The notes beneath the pieces are model-generated. The model was not told the DNA's origin. It did not search any database and saw nothing but the letters and a program-made list of their open reading frames with translations. A DNA stretch of 64,000 bases from Nitrospinota bacterium (GTDB lineage: Bacteria > JADFOP01), in NCBI GenBank assembly GCA_022562795.1, contig JADFOP010000005.1, positions 1-64,000 of the forward strand. Direction: 5' to 3'. A program made the translations under genes and the position numbers. Positions 36,829 to 45,043 of the stretch are shown here, one piece after another (the stretch's first letter is position 1; the number at the start of each line of letters is the position of its first letter).

Positions 36829-38145
36829 TTAGTTTAGGGGCAACTCCCCCTCTAGCGAATGGAGCTTCGCCCGAGTGATTGTTATCTCTGCCAAATCGCC
36901 AACGGCTAGACCGGTCCCGACGGGAAAATGCACGAGCTTGTTGGAGGGGGTACGACCGGTGAGCTTTGTCGCATCCCTTTTACTCTCGCCTTCCACCAGG
37001 ACCTCGACGGTGCGCCCTACCAGGGTCTCGTTGCGACGCTTGCTTATGGAGGCCTGGAGCTCTAGGGCGCGCTGAAATCTCTCTTGGGTAACCTCCTTAG
37101 GGACCTGGTTAGCCATTTCCGCAGCCTTGGTCCCAGGCCGGGGGGAATACTTGAACAGAAATATGCTATCAAATTCAACATCTTCCAAGAGTTCAAGGGT
37201 GGCCTGGAAGTCCTCTTCCGTCTCACCAGGAAAAGCGACGATGACATCGCTCGTCAGGCTCAAATCGGGCATCGCCTTTCTAAGAGCTGCCACCGTGGCC
37301 CGGTAGTGCTCAGCGGTGTAGCCCCGGGCCATCGCCTCCAGGATGCGATCGCTACCGGCCTGAACGGGCAGGTGGAGATGCTCGCACACCTTCGGCAATA
37401 TCGCCATCTGCTCGATAAGATGGGCCGAAACGTCCTTCGGGTGGGAAGTAATGAAACGTATTCGGGCGATCCCGTCAACCTCGTTGACGGCGCCGAGGAG
37501 ATCGGGAAAGTCGATGTCGGCCTTGTAGGAATTGACCGTCTGGCCGAGCAGAGTGACCTCCTTATAGCCCTCAGCGGCCAAATTACGCACCTGCCGTATA
37601 ATCTCTGCGCTAGGCAGGCTATTCTCCGGCCCCCGAGTCATGGGCACAACGCAGAAGGTGCACCGATGATCGCACCCTGACATGACGGTCACCCAGGCCT
37701 GGAGGTCGCTGGTGCGCTTGACGGGGAGATCGTAATCGGCGTCCTCGGGGAGTGTGGGGGTCACGTCAGCCACGGAAACCCCGTTGAGGCGATGTTCCGC
37801 CAATAAAGCTGGCAGGCGCTGGATGTTTCGAGTGCCAAAGACAATGTCCACGTAGGGGGCTCGATCCACTATGGCTGAGCCCTGCACCTGTGCCACACAT
37901 CCGGACACGGCTATCAACAGCTCCGGATTGGCGCTCTTAAGCTCCTTCAGCCGACCGAGCTGGCTATACAATTTCTGCTCCGCCTTGTCCCGAATACTGC
38001 AGGTGTTTACCAGGATGAAGTCGGCCTCTGCCAACTTCTCGGTGGCCTCGTATCCTTCGTCATCCAAAATGCCCTCGATGACCTCGGAGTCGTATTTGTT
38101 CATCTGACACCCGAAGGTGATGATGGCTGCCTTTTTTCTTTTCAT
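36829..38145 (-). CDS. miaB: tRNA-2-methylthio-N6-isopentenyladenosine synthase
   Basis: A 438-residue radical-SAM methylthiotransferase acting on A37 of tRNA. The UPF0004 domain has FGCQMNKYDSE, VNTCSIRDKAEQK and SGCVAQ with three cluster cysteines. The radical-SAM motif C-x3-C-x2-C is CDHRCTFC near residue 156. A C-terminal TRAM domain (RTVEVLVEGESKRD, then VHFPVG) binds RNA. The ATG follows GAAAGG. A near-consensus promoter lies about 30 bases upstream. Confidence 0.96.
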   Translation of the reverse strand: MKRKKAAIITFGCQMNKYDSEVIEGILDDEGYEATEKLAEADFILVNTCSIRDKAEQKLYSQLGRLKELKSANPELLIAVSGCVAQVQGSAIVDRAPYVDIVFGTRNIQRLPALLAEHRLNGVSVADVTPTLPEDADYDLPVKRTSDLQAWVTVMSGCDHRCTFCVVPMTRGPENSLPSAEIIRQVRNLAAEGYKEVTLLGQTVNSYKADIDFPDLLGAVNEVDGIARIRFITSHPKDVSAHLIEQMAILPKVCEHLHLPVQAGSDRILEAMARGYTAEHYRATVAALRKAMPDLSLTSDVIVAFPGETEEDFQATLELLEDVEFDSIFLFKYSPRPGTKAAEMANQVPKEVTQERFQRALELQASISKRRNETLVGRTVEVLVEGESKRDATKLTGRTPSNKLVHFPVGTGLAVGDLAEITITRAKLHSLEGELPLN

Positions 38146-38176
38146 ATTAGACCTTTCTCGGGTATCGGCTTCTCAA

Positions 38177-38205
38177 AATATAGCAACGGGCCGGGGGCTT
38201 GTCAA
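38177..38205 (-). promoter_or_regulatory. promoter of miaB
   Basis: On the minus strand TTGACA (38200-38205), 17 bases, TATATT (38177-38182). This is a strong sigma70-type match with a short leader before miaB. Confidence 0.75.
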
Positions 38206-38259
38206 TTTAAGCCAATTTTGATTACCTAAATAAATGCATCTACCCGCTCTCGCTGAAGG

Positions 38260-39198
38260 CTAGATAGCGTGGAAGGACTCGATGCGGCGAATAACGCGAC
38301 TGCGCAAGGCTAGGACGAGGGACTGGGTGTATGCGGCCCCGGGCACGAAACGGACGCCTTTAAGGAGGTCCCCATCAGTTACGCCCGTCGCTGCAAAGAC
38401 TAGGTCCTGGCCACGCGCCAGGTCGTCGATGTATAAAATCTGGTCGGGATCGTCCAGCCCCATGGCCAAAGCAGCCTCTCGCTCGGCAGGGTTTCGAAAT
38501 TTCAAGCGACCCTGAAAGTCTCCTCCAACGCACTTGAGGGCCACCGCCGAAAGCACTCCCTGGGGAGCGCCACCAATGCCTACGAGACAATCGACGCCGG
38601 AGCCCTCCATTGCTGTGGCTATGGCGGAGCTTACGTCGCCGTCGCCAATGAGCCTAAGCCTGGCGCCAAGGCTCCTGATGGACTCGACGTCCCCTCTGTT
38701 GCGGGGACGGTCTAGAACGACCACCGTTAGCTCTTCAATATACTTCCCAAGAGTCCCAGCTACAGTCTTCATATTCTCTTCCAGGGGGCGTGATAAGTCT
38801 ATAGCCCCTCGCGCCTTGGGCCCGACGGCCAACTTCTCCATGTAGACTTCGGGCACGGGCAAGAAGCTTCCGGGCTCGTCCACCGCCACAATGCTTATTG
38901 CGTTCGGGCCACCTGTGGCGCAGATGTTGGTGCCCTCTAGAGCATCCAGTGTTATATCAAGATTGATCTCACCCTGCCCTACCCTAATGCCCGATGGGAG
39001 GAGCGCCCCCGAGGCAGGCGTACCCTCCCCAAGGACCACCGTTCCGGCGATTGGGAGCTCCTTGAGGCCTATGGCCATAGCCTCAACGGCGGCTGTATCG
39101 GCAGCGGCTTCGTCACCAGCCCCCATAAGCCTGGCGGACGCCATGGCTGAAGCCTCTGTAACCCTAACGATATCGAGGGCCAATCTCCGTTCCAACAT
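38260..39198 (-). CDS. glpX: fructose-1,6-bisphosphatase class II
   Basis: A 312-residue GlpX. I chose the ATG at 39198 (AGAGGAC upstream) because it gives the family start MLERRLALDIVRVTEASA, while the longer frame adds 21 unlike residues. Conserved parts are VVLGEGTPASGALLPSG, the metal site in TLDALEGTN, and GIGGAPQGVLSAVALKCVGG (about 220-239). It hydrolyses fructose 1,6-bisphosphate, and in autotrophs often sedoheptulose bisphosphate. It has its own promoter. Confidence 0.95.
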   Translation of the reverse strand: MLERRLALDIVRVTEASAMASARLMGAGDEAAADTAAVEAMAIGLKELPIAGTVVLGEGTPASGALLPSGIRVGQGEINLDITLDALEGTNICATGGPNAISIVAVDEPGSFLPVPEVYMEKLAVGPKARGAIDLSRPLEENMKTVAGTLGKYIEELTVVVLDRPRNRGDVESIRSLGARLRLIGDGDVSSAIATAMEGSGVDCLVGIGGAPQGVLSAVALKCVGGDFQGRLKFRNPAEREAALAMGLDDPDQILYIDDLARGQDLVFAATGVTDGDLLKGVRFVPGAAYTQSLVLALRSRVIRRIESFHAI

Positions 39199-39237
39199 TA
39201 GAAGTCCTCTAAAGACTATCGGGTACGGCCAAATGGT

Positions 39238-39265
39238 ATCATAGGCCCCCGGGGGGCGCAATTAA
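39238..39265 (-). promoter_or_regulatory. candidate promoter of glpX
   Basis: On the minus strand TTAATT (39260-39265), 16 bases, TATGAT (39238-39243), about 45 bases before the glpX ATG. Confidence 0.5.
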
Positions 39266-39280
39266 ACGGCATGCCGTGCG

Positions 39281-39309
39281 TTGACTTAGATGGAACGTTT
39301 ACCTATCAT
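39281..39309 (+). promoter_or_regulatory. candidate promoter reading toward corA
   Basis: TTGACT (39281-39286), 17 bases, TATCAT (39304-39309). It is a good match but lies about 310 bases before corA, implying a long leader if real. Confidence 0.45.
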
Positions 39310-39623
39310 CTATTCATAAATATTTATTGAACCACCGTGTCGCGTCCTGCGCCGAGGCGAGAAACCTCATAGACCCTTCATTCAACCGGTATAGTAGTTT
39401 ACAAAACCCCGGGTCGTTTCTTACCCGAAGGGTTCGGGGACGACTGGTGATGTGCTCTAGATTTTAGGTTGACAGCAGTTTCATTAGGATGTACCAGTGT
39501 ACTCGTTCTCCAGGAGCCTTTGAGAATGGCGAGGCTTGACCCGCCAGCGGGAACCATTAAGACTGAACGCGTGGCCCTGTAAGCCGGGCATGGCGCTTAG
39601 AGGCGACTTTGGATGATGGCACA

Positions 39624-40598
39624 ATGATTGACGCCTTTCTACTGCTTAAAGACGGCACCCTCAAACGCAGCCAGGATGTGGAAGAGGTCTTCCGCTTGGT
39701 TGAGGAGGCGGGTGATGGTTGGAATCTCTGGCTTGACTTGGAGGCTCCACACGAGGAGGAGTTTGGCCTCCTTACGGCCCTATTCAACTTCCACCCCTTG
39801 GCCCTGGATGCTTGTTTCAACCAAACCCATCATTCCAAGATGGACGACTACGACGATCATCTCTACATCATTTTCAATACTCCTCTATGGGGTGAGGAGG
39901 GTGTTAGAATTAAGACCTCCCGGCTCGACTGTTTCCTGGGACCACACTTCCTCGTTACTCACCACCTGGAGCCCTTTCCATCCATCCAGGAGGCCAAGGT
40001 GCGATGCCTTAAAAGAGAAGATGCTCTCAGCCGAGGCGCCGATTACTTGCTCTACATAATCTTGGCCGTCCTAGTGGATAATTACTCCCCGGTGCTGGAA
40101 AGAATCGGTGATGCTGTTGAGGCCGCCGAGGCAGAGGTGCTCGCCAAGCCCAAGCCCTCGACTCTAAAGCGCCTCTTCTCGCTCAGGAAGGAAGTGGCCC
40201 GTTTGTGGCAGCTCGTTTTACGACAAAAAGAGATTCTCTTGCGGCTGAGCGATGAGGAGCATTCATCAATTCGCCGAGAACAGGCCGTCTACTATCGGGA
40301 CGCTCACGGCCACCTTGCCCGTATGTCGGACCTAATGGAATCGCACCGTGACACCATCGCCGGAGCGGTAGAGGCCTTTACCTCGCTTACGAGTAACCGC
40401 AAGAACGCGGTGGTCAGAATCCTAACCGTTCTGGTCATCCTGATGTTTTCCCTTGCGCTCATCGCCGGCATCTACGGTATTAACCCCCGGTTCATGCCCG
40501 AGCTTCCGTCGCCATACGGCCAATACGCCGTGTTAGGATTCGTGGCCTTCATAGCCATAATCATGCTTGTTTTCTTCCGATGGAAGAACCGGCTCTGA
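39624..40598 (+). CDS. CorA-type divalent metal transporter
   Basis: A 324-residue 2-TM-GxN transporter. A large cytoplasmic N-terminal domain (to about 260) is followed by two C-terminal helices (TVLVILMFSLALIAGIYGIN and YAVLGFVAFIAIIMLVFF). The pore motif reads YGIN instead of the usual YGMN, while the adjoining MPEL is kept. Met-to-Ile changes in this motif are uncommon and could alter selectivity, for example Zn2+ efflux rather than Mg2+ uptake. The ATG at 39624 is preferred to a TTG at 39609, though neither has a strong ribosome site. The Trk/Ktr K+ genes follow 27 bases later. Confidence 0.88.
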   Translation: MIDAFLLLKDGTLKRSQDVEEVFRLVEEAGDGWNLWLDLEAPHEEEFGLLTALFNFHPLALDACFNQTHHSKMDDYDDHLYIIFNTPLWGEEGVRIKTSRLDCFLGPHFLVTHHLEPFPSIQEAKVRCLKREDALSRGADYLLYIILAVLVDNYSPVLERIGDAVEAAEAEVLAKPKPSTLKRLFSLRKEVARLWQLVLRQKEILLRLSDEEHSSIRREQAVYYRDAHGHLARMSDLMESHRDTIAGAVEAFTSLTSNRKNAVVRILTVLVILMFSLALIAGIYGINPRFMPELPSPYGQYAVLGFVAFIAIIMLVFFRWKNRL

Positions 40599-40625
40599 CC
40601 GCTGTCTCCGCCGTAAAGGCCCAAA

Positions 40626-42371
40626 ATGCTCGCCTATCTAAACTCCCATCTTACAACCCGGTGGATCTTCCGGGCGCCCTTCTACCTCTTGGGCCTTGGT
40701 GCAACCGCCATCCTTGTGCTCCAGTACGGTTTTGGGTGGTCGCTAGGCAGCAATGGAGCAATGGTGGCCGTCCAGCGGGGCTTTCTTTATGGCTTCGTCG
40801 GCTTCTACCTTATGGTGGCCGCATTCATAACTCCCAAAACTCTTCTGCTGCGAAGCGGCTTGGTGGAGACGTTGCTCAGCGCCTTGGTGATATGGACCGA
40901 GGTTGAGCCGTCAACGATTATCCCATCGTCGGCAGTCCTGCTGGCCGTGGAAGTTTACGCCGCATTTGCACTCTTATACGCCCTAAGCACTTTACTCCTA
41001 AACCCGGAACTCGTGGTCAGTCGTTGGGGAAACCTTCGGCTCAGCAGGCCCCAACTCGTCGTCTTCAGCTTCCTTGCCGTAATCGGCCTGGGCACCCTCG
41101 GACTCAGCCTCCCCAAGGCGACGGTCTCCCCGGACGGCATAGGGCTCATCGACACCATTTTTACGGCCACCAGCGCTGTCTGCGTCACGGGCCTGACCGT
41201 CATCAACGTCGCACAAGACCTCTCGACTCTTGGCCAAGGCTTCCTGCTTGCCCTCATCCAGCTAGGGGGTCTGGGGCTGATGACATTCACCGCCTTTTTC
41301 TCCCTGATCCTGGGCCGGGATCTAAGCCTCAGGGGTGAGCTCGTCTTGAGAGACACTCTAGATGTTCGGACCGTAGGCCGTATCACAAGCCTCGTTCTCG
41401 GGATCCTCACTATTACCATTATCGCCGAGGGTATCGGGACCATACTCCTCTTCGTCTCCTGGCCCACCGATCTCCCATCGACGGCACACGGAATTTTCTG
41501 GAGCCTATTCCACTCTGTCAGTGCTTTTAGCAACGCCGGCTTCAGCCTTCTTCCCACGAACGACTTTTCCATCTACCGTGGAGCGTTCGTCGTCAACTAC
41601 ACCTTGATGGCCCTTATCGTGGTTGGAGGAGTAGGCTTCTTCGTCATCCAAAATCTTTTGCGGGTAAGCCCGTGGGGCGGTGGAACCGATCAGAAACGGC
41701 CCCGCCTCACGCTCCACACTAAGCTAGTTTTAACCATAACGGCTGTCTTAATATTAATCGGTGCGACGTTGTTCTTCACCTTAGAGCGAAATGCCTCCAT
41801 GGCCGGATACACTATCGGCGAGCAGATAACGGCCTCCCTATTCCAGGCCGTTACCTCAAGGACGGCAGGCTTCAGCACTGTCCCTATCGGTCAGCTGACC
41901 TATTCAGCGGCTTTCCTCCTCATGATTCTTATGTTTATCGGAGCCTCTCCGGGCTCGACTGGCGGTGGGGTAAAGACCTCGACCATAGGGATTCTACTTG
42001 GGACCATCCGGAGCATCCTCAAAGGTCGGACCGAAACCGAGATATTCAATAGGACCATCCCTCAAGATCAGGTCAACCGAGCTTTGGCCATCATTTTTAT
42101 CGCTTTCGGCGTTATCTCTGCATCAGTCTTTGCCCTTATGATAGTGGAAGGCCGACCTTTCATAGATGTCCTCTTTGAGACCATCAGCGCCTTCGGAACC
42201 GTGGGCCTTACGCGGGGGATGACGTCGGAGCTCTCTTCTGCAGGCAAGGTAATACTCATTTTCACCATGCTGGCGGGGCGTATAGGCCCTTTGACTCTGG
42301 CACTGGCCATCGCCGAGCGGGGAGTCAGGGGTGAGTATGAATATCCCCAGGAATATGTCATGCTAGGGTAA
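40626..42371 (+). CDS. TrkH/KtrB-family potassium uptake protein
   Basis: A 581-residue K+ transporter with the four pore-loop repeats of the SKT family. The filter-like segments are ATSAVCVTGLTVIN (about 180-193), FHSVSAFSNAGFSLLP (about 295-310), AVTSRTAGFSTVPIG (about 410-424) and SAFGTVGLTRGMT (about 520-532). The N-terminal 120 residues add extra helices. It forms the ion-conducting dimer, with gating by the next gene product. Inner membrane. Confidence 0.93.
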   Translation: MLAYLNSHLTTRWIFRAPFYLLGLGATAILVLQYGFGWSLGSNGAMVAVQRGFLYGFVGFYLMVAAFITPKTLLLRSGLVETLLSALVIWTEVEPSTIIPSSAVLLAVEVYAAFALLYALSTLLLNPELVVSRWGNLRLSRPQLVVFSFLAVIGLGTLGLSLPKATVSPDGIGLIDTIFTATSAVCVTGLTVINVAQDLSTLGQGFLLALIQLGGLGLMTFTAFFSLILGRDLSLRGELVLRDTLDVRTVGRITSLVLGILTITIIAEGIGTILLFVSWPTDLPSTAHGIFWSLFHSVSAFSNAGFSLLPTNDFSIYRGAFVVNYTLMALIVVGGVGFFVIQNLLRVSPWGGGTDQKRPRLTLHTKLVLTITAVLILIGATLFFTLERNASMAGYTIGEQITASLFQAVTSRTAGFSTVPIGQLTYSAAFLLMILMFIGASPGSTGGGVKTSTIGILLGTIRSILKGRTETEIFNRTIPQDQVNRALAIIFIAFGVISASVFALMIVEGRPFIDVLFETISAFGTVGLTRGMTSELSSAGKVILIFTMLAGRIGPLTLALAIAERGVRGEYEYPQEYVMLG

Positions 42372-42385
42372 GGAAGGAGAGAGTT

Positions 42386-43078
42386 ATGGCTCGGTTCGCT
42401 GTAATAGGCCTGGGGCGATTTGGGATGAGCTTGGCTACCCACCTAACCGAGGCTGGGGCTGAGGTCGTGGCCATCGACGCAGACCGGCGGGTCATCGAGA
42501 ATATTAAAGACGAGGTGACGGTGGCCGTGGCCCTAGACGCCACCGACGAACACGCCCTGCGGGCGCAAAACCTGGAGAAGGTTGATGCAGCCATCGTCTG
42601 CATAGGGGAGAGCTTTGAGGCAAATCAGCTGGCTACGTTGCTGCTTAAAAATATTGGTGTAAAAAGAATCATCGCCAAAGCCAACACCACTACGCAGCGC
42701 CACATCCTCCAGCTCATCGGCGCTGACCAAGTCATCTCCCCTGAGGAAGAGATGGGAGCAAAGCTCGCCAAACGTTTGCTTGTCCCATTCGCCCTGGAAA
42801 TGATTCCCCTCGCAGAGGGCTTTAGCATGATTGAAATAAACGCGCCTGCCGCCTTCGTCGGTAAGGCGCTCAAAGACCTAAAGCTCCGTCAACGCTTCGG
42901 CATTAATGTCGTTGCCATCAAAAAACACCATCCGCCGGAGAGCGAGGGCGCCACCCTCGTCATCGCCTCGATCGACAACCTGCCAAGCCCCGAAAGTATC
43001 ATCAATGAATACGACATTCTAATCATCATCGGACACGAGGATGGACTGCGCCAGCTCGGGAAGCACTCAGGGAGCTGA
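42386..43078 (+). CDS. TrkA/KtrA-type K+ channel regulatory protein
   Basis: A 230-residue RCK protein with an N-terminal Rossmann domain (FAVIGLGRFGMSLATHL with GxGxFG, about 3-19, and the acidic end of strand 2 in VVAIDADRRVIE) and a C-terminal TrkA-C domain (about 140-225). It binds nucleotides and gates the TrkH/KtrB-like protein upstream. The spacing of 14 bases and the ribosome site GGAAGGAGAG indicate one operon. Confidence 0.94.
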   Translation: MARFAVIGLGRFGMSLATHLTEAGAEVVAIDADRRVIENIKDEVTVAVALDATDEHALRAQNLEKVDAAIVCIGESFEANQLATLLLKNIGVKRIIAKANTTTQRHILQLIGADQVISPEEEMGAKLAKRLLVPFALEMIPLAEGFSMIEINAPAAFVGKALKDLKLRQRFGINVVAIKKHHPPESEGATLVIASIDNLPSPESIINEYDILIIIGHEDGLRQLGKHSGS

Positions 43079-43128
43079 TGGGGTATAAAGGCAGGATTGA
43101 TCGTGACGGTGTGAGGCGCTGAAGGAGG

Positions 43129-43832
43129 CTATGAATCTTCCAGGGCGCCACCTTTGGCTGCGGGAAGTCGCTGGTCGGCTGAGGATTCCTCGGCGAATCG
43201 GGGCTTATCAATCCCCTCACTCCGCCCGCGCGGGTAATCCCTAGACAGCCGCCTGTAGAGAAGGAAGCCCAAAACAGCTAACACTAATACTACAGCTGTG
43301 ATGATCCTTACCCCTTGAATGGTGCGCCGTAAGTTGTCGAGCTTTTCGCTCAGAAAATACCTAACAGGGTGACGAGGGGAACGCTGACGGCGGCCCCGCA
43401 CAAATCCGTCAAAATGAACTTCTGCGCGTTCATCCGGATGCTGCCGGCAACGAGGTAAACGGCCATCCGAAAACCAGCAAAGAAGCGAGCGAAGAAGATT
43501 GTTTTGCCGCCATAGCGGTCAAAATGGTCGTGGATTCTCGAAAGGCGATGGCTCGTCAACCAGCGACTAAGCCTAGGGTGTCCCAGAACGTTAGAGCCCC
43601 ACTTGCGCCCTAGGTAAAATACCAAGTAGTCACCGACTACGGCGCCTGTGATGGAGATGGCGATTGTCAGATATAGGTCAGTGTAGCCCGCCCAGGATAA
43701 AAATCCACCGATAAGCAGCAGAAGGTCTTCAGGTATTGGAGCCCCAAGTCCCCCGGCGAACAAGCCAAAGAATATGAAAATATAGATAAACGGCGCCGTA
43801 TAACCGGTCATGAAATCAACGAGCGTCCACAC
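43129..43832 (-). pseudogene. DedA-family membrane protein with a one-base frameshift
   Basis: The first frame (43832 to 43350) codes for a DedA protein, with GAPIPEDLLLLIGGFLSW, VVGDYLVFYLGRKWG and the family motif FFARFFAGFRMAVYLVAGS. It then runs into a TGA just after VPLVTLLG. The next frame (to 43129) continues in the expected way with YFLSEKLDNLRRTIQGVRI and a last transmembrane helix. One missing T near 43354-43361 (GGTATTTTC for GGTTATTTTC) explains the break. Repaired, the protein has about 234 residues, which is normal. It is either a real recent pseudogene or a sequencing error beside a four-T run. The start is GTG. Confidence 0.85.
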
Positions 43833-44282
43833 GTTCCATTATCCCCGTTGGCGGTCGGCTGCATAGGTCACAAAAAAATGTTACCCAATTTTGCCACATG
43901 AAGTCAAATGTAAACCTCTAAAAGGGTGAGGTCTATCTTTTTTAATTGCACCTGCCCAACTATCCAGTATAATTGCACTTGTGTCGATTCTGTTACCCTG
44001 GTGACGACGGAGATTTTATCAACCTGTTAATGCGGGGAATTCCGGAAAGGGCTTTGGCGAATTCCCGGACGTGATCGAGGAAACCCATCACGTTCCCCGC
44101 CCCCACCCCATGAGCCTATCTCCTTTGCACAACATAGCCCGTCGTGGGGTCTTCATCATAATGCGCATTACGGAACTGGCGACCGACGAAGGTGAGAGCC
44201 GCACTCCTGCCATGAAGACATATCCCCACAAAGCCAGGCTATGTAGAATGTGGCAATAATTTAGAACTGTTGAGGCAAAGGT
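43833..44282. other. 450-base divergent region
   Basis: It holds a good plus-strand promoter flanked by repeats (listed separately) and later some GAATTCC direct repeats near 44037-44065. The open frame at 44071-44259 has no recognisable product. No RNA gene is evident. Confidence 0.4.
43944..43978 (+). promoter_or_regulatory. promoter within AATTGCAC direct repeats
   Basis: TTGCAC (43946-43951), 16 bases, TATAAT (43968-43973). The word AATTGCAC occurs at 43944-43951 and again at 43971-43978, so one copy overlaps the -35 box and the other the end of the -10 box. This looks like an operator pair on a strong promoter. It lies about 300 bases before the DUF1571 gene. Confidence 0.55.
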
Positions 44283-44966
44283 ATGTACCGAAAAACCGTA
44301 TGGTGGATAATGGCGGTTTGGTTGCTGACGGGATTCACTCAGGCTGCGGAGCCCGTGGGGACGGACGACCTCTCCCCAAGGAGCTTGGTGCAGTCTGCCT
44401 ATCGAGCGTCAAAATCGCTTAACGCCTATACCTGCAAGCTTACGAACATCACCCGACACCGCGGAGCCGACGGGCGTTACAACGCCGAGAAGATAAACGT
44501 GCTCGCGTACGCTTTCCGGAAACCAGGGCAGATACGAATGAGGTGGATAGAGCCACGACTCAAGCGCGGCCAGGTCGCCGTCTACAATCATAAAATCCTC
44601 CATGTCTCTCGTTGGTGGTGGCCCTTCGCCTTGAAGGTTGACCCGGACAGCCCAACGGGCATGGATGATTTTCACCACCCCATTTATCGATCCGATTTAG
44701 CATCCTTGATGGGCATCGTCGTCCAAGATATGGTCAAAGTAACGGAGGAGGCCTATGAAGGCCAAGTGGCCGTCGGAAAACGGCGGGGTCACCGGGTGGT
44801 GTTGTATACGGCGAAGAAGCGGGTTGTGCTTACGATAGACACAGAGCATCTGTTGCCCCTGGCAATTGAGCAATACGACCGCGAGTCGGGGCTTCTTTTC
44901 GATGGCGGGTATTTCGAAGACCTGGAGCTGAGCCCCCCGCTAGAAGACTCGCTTTTCGACTTATAA
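44283..44966 (+). CDS. secreted DUF1571 (LolA-like fold) protein
   Basis: A 227-residue exported protein with signal peptide [17 protein letters not shown] (cleavage near residue 22). The mature part fits DUF1571: [38 protein letters not shown] and the late [17 protein letters not shown]. The fold resembles LolA/LolB lipoprotein carriers, so a periplasmic lipid- or lipoprotein-related role is possible but unproven. ftsH follows 78 bases later with its own promoter. Confidence 0.8.
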   Translation: MYRKTVWWIMAVWLLTGFTQAAEPVGTDDLSPRSLVQSAYRASKSLNAYTCKLTNITRHRGADGRYNAEKINVLAYAFRKPGQIRMRWIEPRLKRGQVAVYNHKILHVSRWWWPFALKVDPDSPTGMDDFHHPIYRSDLASLMGIVVQDMVKVTEEAYEGQVAVGKRRGHRVVLYTAKKRVVLTIDTEHLLPLAIEQYDRESGLLFDGGYFEDLELSPPLEDSLFDL

Positions 44967-44990
44967 GGAGGGAGTGGTCCTCTCTCCGCG

Positions 44991-45019
44991 TTGACATCAC
45001 GGTCGATTCCCGGTACATT
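44991..45019 (+). promoter_or_regulatory. promoter of ftsH
   Basis: TTGACA (44991-44996), 17 bases, TACATT (45014-45019), giving a leader of about 20-30 bases before ftsH. Confidence 0.65.
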
Positions 45020-45043
45020 GAATTCAGAAAACCCGTTCTAGAT

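Larger units (their letters stand above)
39199..39623. other. 425-base divergent region between glpX and corA
   Basis: It holds a plausible minus-strand promoter for glpX and a plus-strand promoter more than 300 bases before corA. The sequence between about 39330 and 39620 has no gene I recognise. The long distance allows a small RNA or long leader, but I see no clear structure. Confidence 0.4.

Noticed and set aside
43345-43362. The TGA ending the first DedA frame as a selenocysteine codon
   Set aside because: Reading on in the same frame gives no DedA-like sequence. The homology continues in the next frame, so a base deletion is the better explanation.
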